Source of the DNA: Sebaldella termitidis ATCC 33386
GTDB lineage: Bacteria; Fusobacteriota; Fusobacteriia; Fusobacteriales; Leptotrichiaceae
Length of the DNA stretch: 64,000 nucleotides
Direction of reading: 5' to 3'
Assembly (NCBI RefSeq): GCF_000024405.1
Contig: NC_013517.1
Span: 2,945,989 to 3,009,988, forward strand
The notes below the pieces were generated by a model. That model was not told the origin of the DNA. It was given only the letters and a program-made list of their open reading frames with translations, and searched no databases. Both the position numbers and the translations under genes were made by a program. Of this stretch, positions 24,617 through 32,200 are shown one piece after another. Numbering within the stretch: position 1 is the first letter of the stretch; each line of letters starts with the position of its first letter.

Positions 24617-25183
24617 CTAATCCTCCATAACTTTTTTCAATTCTTCCTTACTTGGACTTACTTGCAAATATCTGTGTATTTTCTTCAGGAAGTGTCATCT
24701 CCACGATTGTCTCACTTTTGTCCTTACACAAAATTATTCCTATTATTTTATTTTCATCTTCATTTTTTATTTTTCTGTCATAATAATTGACATACATCTG
24801 CATTTGCCCCAGATCCTGATGTTTTAATTCTCCTATTTTCAAATCTATTAATCTGTTATCCTAATATTCTTTTCTAATTCTTCAGACAGTGTCTGAAGAA
24901 TTGATCTTTTTGAATATATTATGTAAAACTTTCTCATTTGTGTTAAATTTGTGAAAGACAATCCCTTACCAAATTCTTTTGTCAATATTTTGGATATATT
25001 TTCCACAAGCTGTTTTCCATATTCTGCATGTTTTTCTCCTTTCTGTTTTTCTTCTACTATTCTTCAGCCTACTTCATAATAAGTATAAGTCATTATGCTA
25101 TCTACAGTTCTTTTGACTTTATTTCTTGCATTATTTAATAACTCAACTACTTCTTTATAAAATTTCTGATTTCCTAGCCGCAT
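24617..25183 (-). pseudogene. Decayed PDDEXK nuclease of the DUF1016 (YhcG) family
   Basis: From 25183 the minus strand reads as the DUF1016 N-terminal domain (YKEVVELLNNARNKVKRTV, then EEKQKGEKHAEYGKQLVENI), interrupted by TGA where the family has Trp (EVG-stop-RIVEE). It runs to LQTLSEEL. The middle of the protein, including most of the nuclease core, is missing. The C-terminal part resumes as LIDLKIGELKHQDLGQMQMY and ends with a frame slip, then PSKEELKKVMED. Intact members are about 330-370 residues. The 64-codon frame at 24648-24842 is just the largest surviving piece. Confidence 0.85.
24877..24903. repeat. Perfect 27-bp palindrome inside the DUF1016 remnant
   Basis: Two 13-base arms (AATTCTTCAGACA and TGTCTGAAGAATT) flank a single G. 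It sits about 55 bp from the point where the internal deletion of the pseudogene seems to lie. Confidence 0.85.
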
Positions 25184-25344
25184 ATAATCCCCTTTTAAAT
25201 TTTTTATTTAATTATTAGTATTGTATAATTTTTCATTTACTATAGTATACTTAATTTCTGCTTTAAGAATAATATCGCTTATTCTCATTTTACTTTTTCT
25301 ATGGTACTATATTAATATAATTTGTACTAAGAAAGGAATATAAC

Positions 25345-26577
25345 ATGAAGACTTTTGAACAAAAACTGGATGATTATGCAAAATTAATCACCAAAATAGG
25401 ACTTAATATACAAAAAGACCAGGATTTTATTATTACTGCTCCTGTTTCTGCAGTAGAATTTATAAGATTAATAGTAAAAGAAGCATATTCACTTGGAGCT
25501 AAGGAAATTTATTACAGATGGTATGATGATGAATTATCTCTGATACGATATAATAATGCTCCGGATAGTGTCTTTGACACATTTCCGAAGTGGATGGCTG
25601 AAGGGTACACAGAGCTTGTAAAAAATGGTGCTGCTGTATTGTCTGTATTTGTTTCTGACCCTGAATTGCTGAAAGACGTTGATCCTGATAAAATAAAAAG
25701 AGACACTATTACGAAATCAAATACTTTCAAAGAATATAAAGATTATGTTATGAACGGCAGCAGTAACTGGTGTGTAGTTTCTGTTCCGAGTATTCCGTGG
25801 GCGAAAAGTGTCTATAAAGATGAAAAAGATTCTGAAGCTGTTTCCAAGCTCTGGGATTCTATTTTTGAAATAAATAGAATTAATACTGCCGATCCAATAC
25901 AGGCATGGAAAGATCATTTCGAAAAACTTGAAAAATTTAAAATATATCTGAATGAAAAGCAATTTGCAAAGCTTTACTATAAAGGTGAAAATACTGATCT
26001 TACTGTAGATCTGCCAAAAAATCATATTTGGCAGGGCGGCTGTGAACATACTACTAAAGGGCTCGTCTTTGCAGCTAATATTCCTACGGAAGAAGTTTTC
26101 TGTATGCCTTATAAATATGGTGTAAATGGTGTTTTGAGCAGTACAATGCCTTTAGAGTATAACGGTAATATTATTGATAATTTCAAGTTCTATTTTGAAA
26201 ATGGAAAAATAGTAAGCTTTGAGGCTGAAAAAGGATATGCTACACTCGAAAATCTTCTGAGCTCCGATGAGGCTTCAAGATATCTGGGAGAAGTAGCTAT
26301 TGTTCCTGTTTCTTCACCTATTTATAAAACCGGCCTTATTTTTTACAATACTCTTTATGATGAAAATGCAAGCTGTCACTTTGCTCTTGGAAGTGCCTAT
26401 CCAAACTGTATAAAAAATGGCGAAAACATGACAAAAGAAGAGCGGGAAAAAGCCGGTGTTAATGATAGTATCATCCATGTGGATTTTATGGTAGGAAATG
26501 ATAAGCTTTCCATTATCGGAGAAACAGAATCCGGTGAAAAAATTTCTATTTTCAAAAACGGTGAATGGGATATTTAA
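25345..26577 (+). CDS. pepS: M29-family aminopeptidase (AmpS/PepS)
   Basis: The 410-residue metallo-aminopeptidase removes N-terminal residues from peptides in the cytoplasm. It matches the M29 family from end to end: FEQKLDDYAKLITKIGLNIQ at the start, a central PTEEVFCMPYKYGVNGVLSSTMPL segment with the metal-binding Glu, and the C-terminal CHFALGSAYPNCIKNG and DSIIHVDFMVGNDKLSIIGE with His and Asp ligands. GAAAGGA precedes the ATG. It is monocistronic with a strong terminator. Confidence 0.93.
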   Translation: MKTFEQKLDDYAKLITKIGLNIQKDQDFIITAPVSAVEFIRLIVKEAYSLGAKEIYYRWYDDELSLIRYNNAPDSVFDTFPKWMAEGYTELVKNGAAVLSVFVSDPELLKDVDPDKIKRDTITKSNTFKEYKDYVMNGSSNWCVVSVPSIPWAKSVYKDEKDSEAVSKLWDSIFEINRINTADPIQAWKDHFEKLEKFKIYLNEKQFAKLYYKGENTDLTVDLPKNHIWQGGCEHTTKGLVFAANIPTEEVFCMPYKYGVNGVLSSTMPLEYNGNIIDNFKFYFENGKIVSFEAEKGYATLENLLSSDEASRYLGEVAIVPVSSPIYKTGLIFYNTLYDENASCHFALGSAYPNCIKNGENMTKEEREKAGVNDSIIHVDFMVGNDKLSIIGETESGEKISIFKNGEWDI

Positions 26578-26583
26578 AAAAAT

Positions 26584-26617
26584 AGCAGTATTACAATCGC
26601 GCAATACTGCTTTTTTA
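26584..26617 (+). terminator. Terminator of pepS
   Basis: AGCAGTATT (26584-26592) and AATACTGCT (26603-26611) form a perfect stem followed by TTTTTT. Confidence 0.88.
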
Positions 26618-26657
26618 TAAAAAAACTGTGCTAAAACTTTCACTTTGGCACAGTTTG
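26618..26657 (-). terminator. Terminator of gmhA
   Basis: On the minus strand AAACTGTGC (from 26656) and GCACAGTTT (to 26623) form a stem followed by a T-run. It lies back to back with the pepS terminator. Confidence 0.85.
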
Positions 26658-26669
26658 AATCAATCTATA

Positions 26670-27257
26670 TTAGTCCATATAATTCTCTGGGAATAAAACT
26701 CTTTCTACTCCTTCAATAATAATATGTAAAATCATCATATGTACTTCCTGAACTCTGTCTGATGTTTTTGCATTTATTATGAACTCGTAATCGCACATTC
26801 CTTTCAGCTGTCCGCCGTCTTTTCCAAGAAGTGCAACTGTCTTTAGTCCTTTTTCTTTTGCCACTTTTACTGCTTCAATTATATTCTTTGAATTTCCCGA
26901 AGTCGAAAGTCCTAAAAAGAAGTCTCCTTCCTGTCCGAACGCTTCTACTCCTTTAGAAAATATTGCATCAAATCCATAATCGTTTCCTACACAAGTTATA
27001 TGTGAAGAATCAGAAATGCTTATTGACGGTAATGCGGGTCTTTCTTTTCTAAATCTTCCAGTGAATTCTTCAGCAAAGTGCATAGCATCACAGTTACTTC
27101 CGCCGTTTCCTGCAATTAATGATTTTTTCCCGTTTTTATAAGCATCTGCCAATTCTGTAGCTATTTTCCCTATTGTTTCAAAATTTTTCTCATCCTTAAT
27201 AAATGCTCCAAGTACTTCATACTCTTCTAAAAATGATTGCTTTAAAATTTGATCCAT
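26670..27257 (-). CDS. gmhA: Phosphoheptose isomerase (GmhA-like SIS protein)
   Basis: The 195-residue SIS-domain protein matches sedoheptulose-7-phosphate isomerase, the first step of ADP-heptose synthesis for lipopolysaccharide core. It has LIAGNGGSNCDAMHFAEEFTGRF, SHITCVGNDYGFDAIFSKGVEAFG and GLSTSGNSKNIIEAVKVAKE, and catalytic residues in VQEVHMMILHIIIEGVE near the C-terminus. It supports an outer-membrane-bearing host. It follows a LysR-type regulator gene by 9 bp on the same strand. Confidence 0.9.
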   Translation of the reverse strand: MDQILKQSFLEEYEVLGAFIKDEKNFETIGKIATELADAYKNGKKSLIAGNGGSNCDAMHFAEEFTGRFRKERPALPSISISDSSHITCVGNDYGFDAIFSKGVEAFGQEGDFFLGLSTSGNSKNIIEAVKVAKEKGLKTVALLGKDGGQLKGMCDYEFIINAKTSDRVQEVHMMILHIIIEGVERVLFPENYMD

Positions 27258-27266
27258 ATTTTCCTC

Positions 27267-28148
27267 CTATTTTTTTATATCACTCATTATTTCATAGTTT
27301 TTCAAAAATTCCACAAATTTACTTATTCCTTCTTTATCTTCATTTTCCCTGATTAAAACTATCTGAAATCTGTCCTCTGATTTTTCAAAGCTGTGAATTG
27401 TTTTTAAAATTCCTTTTTCTACTTCTTCATAAACACTGTAATAAGGCAGTATCGCAAAACCTAGCCCTTGTTTTAGAAGGTTTTTCATAGTTTCTATACT
27501 CCCGTTTACTGCTATTCTCTTTTCAAGGTTAAATCCTATTATTTTTTCAAAAAAATCAAGATATTTAGTTGTCAAAAGTGTATCTCTTTTCAAAAGAGGT
27601 ACTTCTTTCAAGTCTTCATAAGACTCTACATCTACGGAAGTTACCACTACAAAAGGATATTCATCAGTTTCTATAACCTTTATTTCCTTATCTTCTATGA
27701 AATACTCTTCCATAAGAGCAATATCTACTGTTCCTTCCTTCAGATGCTTTACCAGTGATTCCTTGTTCTTTATGTATAAATCAAATTCTATTTCCGGAAA
27801 TTTTTTTCTGAATTCTATCATAATTCTCGGCAGTATCGGCTCACCAATATTATGTGTTGCACCAATTGATATTTTTCCCTTTTTATACTGAAGAATTTTC
27901 TTCATTTCATTTTCCATTCTTGAAATTCTTTCAAATACATCCTGTGACATTTTAAATAATTCTTTTCCAGCAAAAGTCAGCTTAAAGTTTTTTGAATTCC
28001 TCTCTATAAGCTGCAATCCCAAAGTATGTTCCAGTTTTTTTATCTGTATGGAAACAGCCGACTGACTTATATAAAGCTTTTTGGCGGCTTTTGTGAAGCT
28101 TTTTTCATTACACGCCTCAAAGAATATTTTTAAATGGTGTATATCCAT
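27267..28148 (-). CDS. LysR-family transcriptional regulator
   Basis: The 293-residue protein has the LysR winged helix-turn-helix at the N-terminus (IFFEACNEKSFTKAAKKLYISQSAVSIQIKKLE) and a periplasmic-binding-protein-like effector domain from about residue 90 (KGKISIGATHNIGEPILPRIM). AGGAG precedes the ATG. gmhA follows 9 bp downstream on the same strand, so the two are probably co-transcribed; whether the regulator controls gmhA is unknown. The effector is not predictable. Confidence 0.92.
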   Translation of the reverse strand: MDIHHLKIFFEACNEKSFTKAAKKLYISQSAVSIQIKKLEHTLGLQLIERNSKNFKLTFAGKELFKMSQDVFERISRMENEMKKILQYKKGKISIGATHNIGEPILPRIMIEFRKKFPEIEFDLYIKNKESLVKHLKEGTVDIALMEEYFIEDKEIKVIETDEYPFVVVTSVDVESYEDLKEVPLLKRDTLLTTKYLDFFEKIIGFNLEKRIAVNGSIETMKNLLKQGLGFAILPYYSVYEEVEKGILKTIHSFEKSEDRFQIVLIRENEDKEGISKFVEFLKNYEIMSDIKK

Positions 28149-28222
28149 AACACTCTCCTAATCATTTACAAATTATATTTAATTATATATCACTTTTAAG
28201 TATTTGTCCAGTAAGTTATTTT

Positions 28223-28897
28223 TTATAAATGCATTCTTTTTTCTAATTCTTCATCGTACTCTTCATAAAAATGTTTAAACATTAAACCAAATACTATTAG
28301 AGGTATCGATGCAAGCAGTGACCACGAAATTTTTCCGCTTATGATAATTTCAATGGATATAATAAATATCCCTATCAGTATCAAAAAATAATTAAAAACC
28401 TTTATTTTTGATTTCTTATGTTTTTTTATTTTGGAAAAAATAAGACCCAGTATAAAAAAACTTATTACTATAGGTATTCCTATCTTTACAGACCAAGTCA
28501 GTTTTTCATCATACAGGTCAAGAATCAAAAGAAACACTGTAAGACTGGTACTAAGCAATAAAAGATTTTTTTTCAGATTCCACCCGTCAGTAGCTATAAA
28601 AACTGCAATATTTGTAAGAATCAGCGAAGGAATAACAAAATATCCCCAAGTCAGTCTTCCGTTAATTGCAATATTTCCAAGCAATACCTCAAGAATAGAG
28701 ATAACTGATAGTGTAAGCATTATAAAATATAACCTGCTTTTTATTTTCTTTTTATTCATTTTGTACAGATTTATTTTTACCTCGGGATATTCTTCTTCCG
28801 GCTCCTGAGTTAATTCCTCATACATTACTTTAGTCTTGCATAATGGACACTCTTTTCTGCCCCTTTCTAATTCAACACCACATTTTACACAATACAT
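28223..28897 (-). CDS. Zinc-ribbon membrane protein (DUF6320-like)
   Basis: The 224-residue protein starts with a zinc ribbon (CVKCG...CPLC, residues 3-21), then an acidic linker. About six hydrophobic helices in three pairs fill residues 55-205; each pair is divided by a short GRLTWG, EKLTWSV or GKISWSL motif, suggesting an internal triplication. The tail is charged. It follows the acyltransferase-like gene by 8 bp. In other genomes such proteins accompany alcohol acetyltransferase-like genes (recalled, not verified). Function unknown. Confidence 0.75.
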   Translation of the reverse strand: MYCVKCGVELERGRKECPLCKTKVMYEELTQEPEEEYPEVKINLYKMNKKKIKSRLYFIMLTLSVISILEVLLGNIAINGRLTWGYFVIPSLILTNIAVFIATDGWNLKKNLLLLSTSLTVFLLILDLYDEKLTWSVKIGIPIVISFFILGLIFSKIKKHKKSKIKVFNYFLILIGIFIISIEIIISGKISWSLLASIPLIVFGLMFKHFYEEYDEELEKRMHL

Positions 28898-28905
28898 CTT
28901 TTCTC

Positions 28906-30117
28906 CTAATAATTGCTGATAATTTTAGATTTTATCCCTAATTTTCTTAAATATCTGAAATAATTTTTTTCGAGCTCATTATTCGAGCTCAGATTTCCAA
29001 AAGTCAGATATACTTTTCCATTATACCCTATCATTCCGATTTTAGCCTTGCATCTTTTGCTCGGCGGCGGTATAAATTCAATTTTTTCTATATATTTTAC
29101 CATCTCATCGTCTATTTTAAAATCACCCAAGTTTGAAAAGCCTGAAGTATAGCCTCTTTCCCCGTAATAATCAAATATAAACGGAAGAAATAAACGCTTT
29201 ACAAAGTATGGCACCACGCCTATAAGCTTATTTCTGCTGGGCTTCATAGCCTTATAAATACTTTTGTAAAATTCTTTTTTATTTATTTTTATCTCAAAAT
29301 AAGTATTTACATATTTTATTATTTCCTCTAGAGTATAATCACCTAATGTGGGATCAATGCTGGGTGTTATATTGATGAAGAAATTTCTGGTTGTTTCATT
29401 GTCAAATATTTTTCTCAGGTCTACCGGCACTCCTATAACAATACTTTCTTTTGATGCATTAAAAGTGTCCAGTATGACTTTAAAATATACACTTAATAAG
29501 AATTTTCCCGTACTGGTACCGTATTCTTTGGCTGTAGCTCTTATTTCATCAAGTGACATTTCACCTGTAGTAACATAGTAATAGCCTTTTTCCAAAACTT
29601 TGTAAGGGAAATGAAAGGCTTTTTTTATAGTTACTTCTTTACTTACTTTTTTCATATATTTCTCATAAAGATTCTCATATTCCGGTTTTTTGGCTTCATC
29701 CTTTTCTACCGGCAAATTATACTTCAAAATAAGATATTCTCTCAAAAGATCTCTCAAAAAATCAACTGCTCCCATACCATCAGTCAGAAAGTGAGCTATT
29801 TCTATTGATATTTTTTTCTTATAATACAATATTCTCAGAGGTGTCTCTTTCTTTACATATGTACATGGATATGTCATCTCTCTTGAAACAGAAAATTTTT
29901 TATTTTTTTGCTGGAGATAATTCCAAAATACTCCCTTTTTCAGTTCAACATTAAAAAAATCATATTTCTCAAGCAGATTATCTGCTGCTTTGATTAGTAC
30001 TGTTTTTTCTACATTTTCTTTTAAAACAGCCGACAAACGGAAACATGTAGATCGTCCTTCGCTGATAATAGATGAATAAGTCTTGGCGAAAGCATCTAAT
30101 TTATACCATTTTTTCAT
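28906..30117 (-). CDS. Condensation/alcohol-acetyltransferase-like protein
   Basis: The 403-residue protein has the fold signature of CoA-dependent acyltransferases of the condensation/AATase type, with an HxxxDG motif in EIAHFLTDGMGAVDFLRDLL near residue 125 and VIGVPVDLRKIF near residue 245. GYTSGFSNLGDF resembles the DFGWG-like channel region. It may esterify an alcohol or lipid in the cytoplasm or at the membrane. Its ATG overlaps the proC stop by one base (TAATG), and the zinc-ribbon gene follows, so translation coupling in an operon is likely. Substrate unknown. Confidence 0.75.
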   Translation of the reverse strand: MKKWYKLDAFAKTYSSIISEGRSTCFRLSAVLKENVEKTVLIKAADNLLEKYDFFNVELKKGVFWNYLQQKNKKFSVSREMTYPCTYVKKETPLRILYYKKKISIEIAHFLTDGMGAVDFLRDLLREYLILKYNLPVEKDEAKKPEYENLYEKYMKKVSKEVTIKKAFHFPYKVLEKGYYYVTTGEMSLDEIRATAKEYGTSTGKFLLSVYFKVILDTFNASKESIVIGVPVDLRKIFDNETTRNFFINITPSIDPTLGDYTLEEIIKYVNTYFEIKINKKEFYKSIYKAMKPSRNKLIGVVPYFVKRLFLPFIFDYYGERGYTSGFSNLGDFKIDDEMVKYIEKIEFIPPPSKRCKAKIGMIGYNGKVYLTFGNLSSNNELEKNYFRYLRKLGIKSKIISNY

Positions 30118-30920
30118 TATTTTTCACTTAATTTTACAGATTTTTCGGTACATTTATTTACAGCTTCTATCAGTGCCGCTCTAAAGCCGCCTTTTTCAAG
30201 TGCAGCTACTGCTTCTATTGTTGTTCCGCCAGGGGAGCAGACTTCATCTTTCAAAAGGCCCGGATGTTTTTTTGTTTTTCCTATCATGTGTGCAGAACCT
30301 GCCACTGCTTCCGAAAGTATTCTGTATGCTTTATCTCTCGGCATACCGTTTAGTACTGCTCCGTCAGCAAGCGCCTCAATAAAGATATCTACTACTGCAG
30401 GGATTGAACCGCTTATAGAGGTAAATACATGCATAAGCTTTTCATCTATTTCCTCTGCACCGCCAAAGCCTGTAAGCAATTCCAGAATTTCTGCCTTTTC
30501 TTCATGAGTAATATTCTTATTAAATACTACCCCAGTCATTCCTTCCAAAATCTGGGCCGGCATATTCGGCATTGTTCTGATTATTTTTTTATCATTTCCC
30601 AGTATTCCTTCTGCTCTATCCACAGAATACCCCGCTGCTATTGTTAAAATTTTCTTTTTTCCATCTATATTAGATTTTATTTTTTCCAGTATTTTATCAT
30701 AAATATTTGGTTTTACAGCCAGTATTATAAGTTCTGAAGATTCAGCAAGCTTATTTTCATTTTCTGCTGTGCTTACTCCGTATTTCTTTATTAGTGTATC
30801 TAATTTTAACTGATCTGGATCATAAATAAATATATCTTCTTTTTTTACTTTTTCAGAAACAATAAATCCTTCCAGAATAGCCTGTCCCATATTTCCGGTA
30901 CCTATAAATCCTATTTTCAT
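30117..30920 (-). CDS. proC: Pyrroline-5-carboxylate reductase
   Basis: The 267-residue NAD(P)H enzyme makes proline from P5C. It has GFIGTGNMGQAILEGF at the N-terminus, ILAVKPNIYDKIL near residue 68, RTMPNMPAQILEGMTGVVF, SGSIPAVVDIFIEALADGAVLNGM, and the C-terminal HPGLLKDEVCSPGGTTIEAVAALE signature. AGGAGG precedes the ATG. It lies 13 bp after a TSCPD-domain gene. proB and proA are about 14 kb away in the same direction. Confidence 0.95.
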   Translation of the reverse strand: MKIGFIGTGNMGQAILEGFIVSEKVKKEDIFIYDPDQLKLDTLIKKYGVSTAENENKLAESSELIILAVKPNIYDKILEKIKSNIDGKKKILTIAAGYSVDRAEGILGNDKKIIRTMPNMPAQILEGMTGVVFNKNITHEEKAEILELLTGFGGAEEIDEKLMHVFTSISGSIPAVVDIFIEALADGAVLNGMPRDKAYRILSEAVAGSAHMIGKTKKHPGLLKDEVCSPGGTTIEAVAALEKGGFRAALIEAVNKCTEKSVKLSEK

Positions 30921-30933
30921 ATTATGCTCCTCC

Positions 30934-31182
30934 TTAGTCTTTATTTAAATATGCTTCCAGAGCCAGCGAAAGCTGATCCGGACACGAGGTAACCTTTGAA
31001 CCGCAAGGTACTCCTTTTAGTCTTTTCAATGCTTCATGTATATTCATTCCTACAATAAGTCTTGCCATTCCCACAGCACTCCCAGGACATCCTCCTGTTA
31101 TTTCTACATTTTCTATAATATCATTATCGATTTTTAAAACCATTTCTTTTGCACAAACCTGCTCTGGTATATAAGTAAACAT
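30934..31182 (-). CDS. TSCPD-domain protein (TIGR03905 type)
   Basis: The 82-residue protein carries the TSCPD motif near residue 65 (VTSCPDQLSLALEAYL) and GGCPGSAVGMARLIVG near residue 31, as in the C-terminal domain found in some class II (B12-dependent) ribonucleotide reductases and in short stand-alone proteins. The conserved cysteines suggest a metal or redox role. It is the first gene of a likely operon with proC. Function unknown. Confidence 0.85.
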   Translation of the reverse strand: MFTYIPEQVCAKEMVLKIDNDIIENVEITGGCPGSAVGMARLIVGMNIHEALKRLKGVPCGSKVTSCPDQLSLALEAYLNKD

Positions 31183-31263
31183 TTTTCCTCCATTTTATTT
31201 TTTTCTACTTATAATTTTAACCTATTACCCGCTTATGTGCAAGCAAATTAATTCAAAATATAA

Positions 31264-31296
31264 AATAACACCGAAAGATCATTACTCGGTGTTATT
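31264..31296 (-). terminator. Terminator of the LacI-controlled operon
   Basis: AATAACACCGA (31264-31274) and TCGGTGTTATT (31286-31296) form a perfect 11-bp stem downstream of the TIM-barrel gene, with T-rich sequence on the minus strand. Confidence 0.8.
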
Positions 31297-31333
31297 CCTA
31301 AATTCACACAAAAACCTGTTTTTTACAGAATCA

Positions 31334-32185
31334 TTAAGCCTGTTTTTTTAATGATAAAAATTTCTTTACTACATTTGTAGCTGCCTCTGATACCACATTA
31401 TCAATTGATGTCCCTATTACCAGTATGTTTACCCCTGTATCTTTAAATGCTACATAATTAGTATCATTTATTCCGCCCTCTGCAAGTGTAGGAACTTTTA
31501 CCGAAGATACCAGTGCCGAAAGTCTCTCTTTAATTACAGGATGTATTTCTCCTGCAGCAGTCCCTTCATAGCTCATTCCTGTCATTAATCCTATCATGTC
31601 CACTCCGATTTTCTCCATTTCTTTCGCCGCTTCTGCTACTTCTTCCGGTGTCCTTGCTGATATTCCAAAAGTGTGAAGATCATCCGGATGTCCTATATAT
31701 GCATCTACTAATAAGCCGTATTTATGTGCATATTTCACCACATCCTTGAGATCCTCAAGGGTAGATTTATGTATGTGTACTCCGTCTGCACCACTCATTG
31801 CTATTTTAAAGAAGTCTTCTTCCTTTAATTCCAAAGGCAGTATTTCGGTAAATCCTCCCGGAACACCTACAGTTATATAAATATCTTCTCCAACTACGTT
31901 TCTTACTCCCTGTGTTACTTTTAGCATTTCATCAAGCGGTATTTCATGTCTTACCTGTTCTGCAGCATGCATTGTAATTACACCTTTATGTCCTCTTGCC
32001 AAGGCCACTGCCGGATGATTAGGTTCCAGAAGTCTCGCACCTCCAGCCACTGCTGCTCTTGCTATTCTTGCATCATCTCCTGTTATTCCCGTGCTTAATA
32101 TAGTTGTTCCCCCATGTTCTTCTACTGCATCCAATACTTTTTTCAGTGCCTTTCTTCTTTTTTGTTCTGAATCTCCTAAAATCAT
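31334..32185 (-). CDS. TIM-barrel protein linked to an EIIC-like transporter
   Basis: The 283-residue protein reads as a phosphate-binding beta/alpha barrel, with GADGVHIHKS near residue 134, IGHPDDLHTFGISA near residue 165, MIGLMTGM near residue 198, and the C-terminal phosphate loops PTLAEGGIND and VIGTS. The overall form recalls aldolase or epimerase families (I associate it with the poorly described DUF7916 group), but no catalytic set is decisive. It follows the transporter gene by 15 bp in the same operon, so it probably acts on the imported compound or its phosphate. Confidence 0.7.
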   Translation of the reverse strand: MILGDSEQKRRKALKKVLDAVEEHGGTTILSTGITGDDARIARAAVAGGARLLEPNHPAVALARGHKGVITMHAAEQVRHEIPLDEMLKVTQGVRNVVGEDIYITVGVPGGFTEILPLELKEEDFFKIAMSGADGVHIHKSTLEDLKDVVKYAHKYGLLVDAYIGHPDDLHTFGISARTPEEVAEAAKEMEKIGVDMIGLMTGMSYEGTAAGEIHPVIKERLSALVSSVKVPTLAEGGINDTNYVAFKDTGVNILVIGTSIDNVVSEAATNVVKKFLSLKKQA

Positions 32186-32200
32186 CTAAATCTCTCCTTT

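Noticed and set aside
24648-24842. 64-codon frame as an intact small gene
   Set aside because: It is the C-terminal fragment of a DUF1016 protein whose other parts are recognisable upstream with stops and a deletion.
26670-27257. DnaA initiator-associating protein DiaA
   Set aside because: The SIS protein is closer to GmhA in its active-site segments, and no replication gene is nearby.
28906-30117. Non-ribosomal peptide synthetase module
   Set aside because: Only a stand-alone condensation-like domain is present. No adenylation or carrier domain lies nearby.
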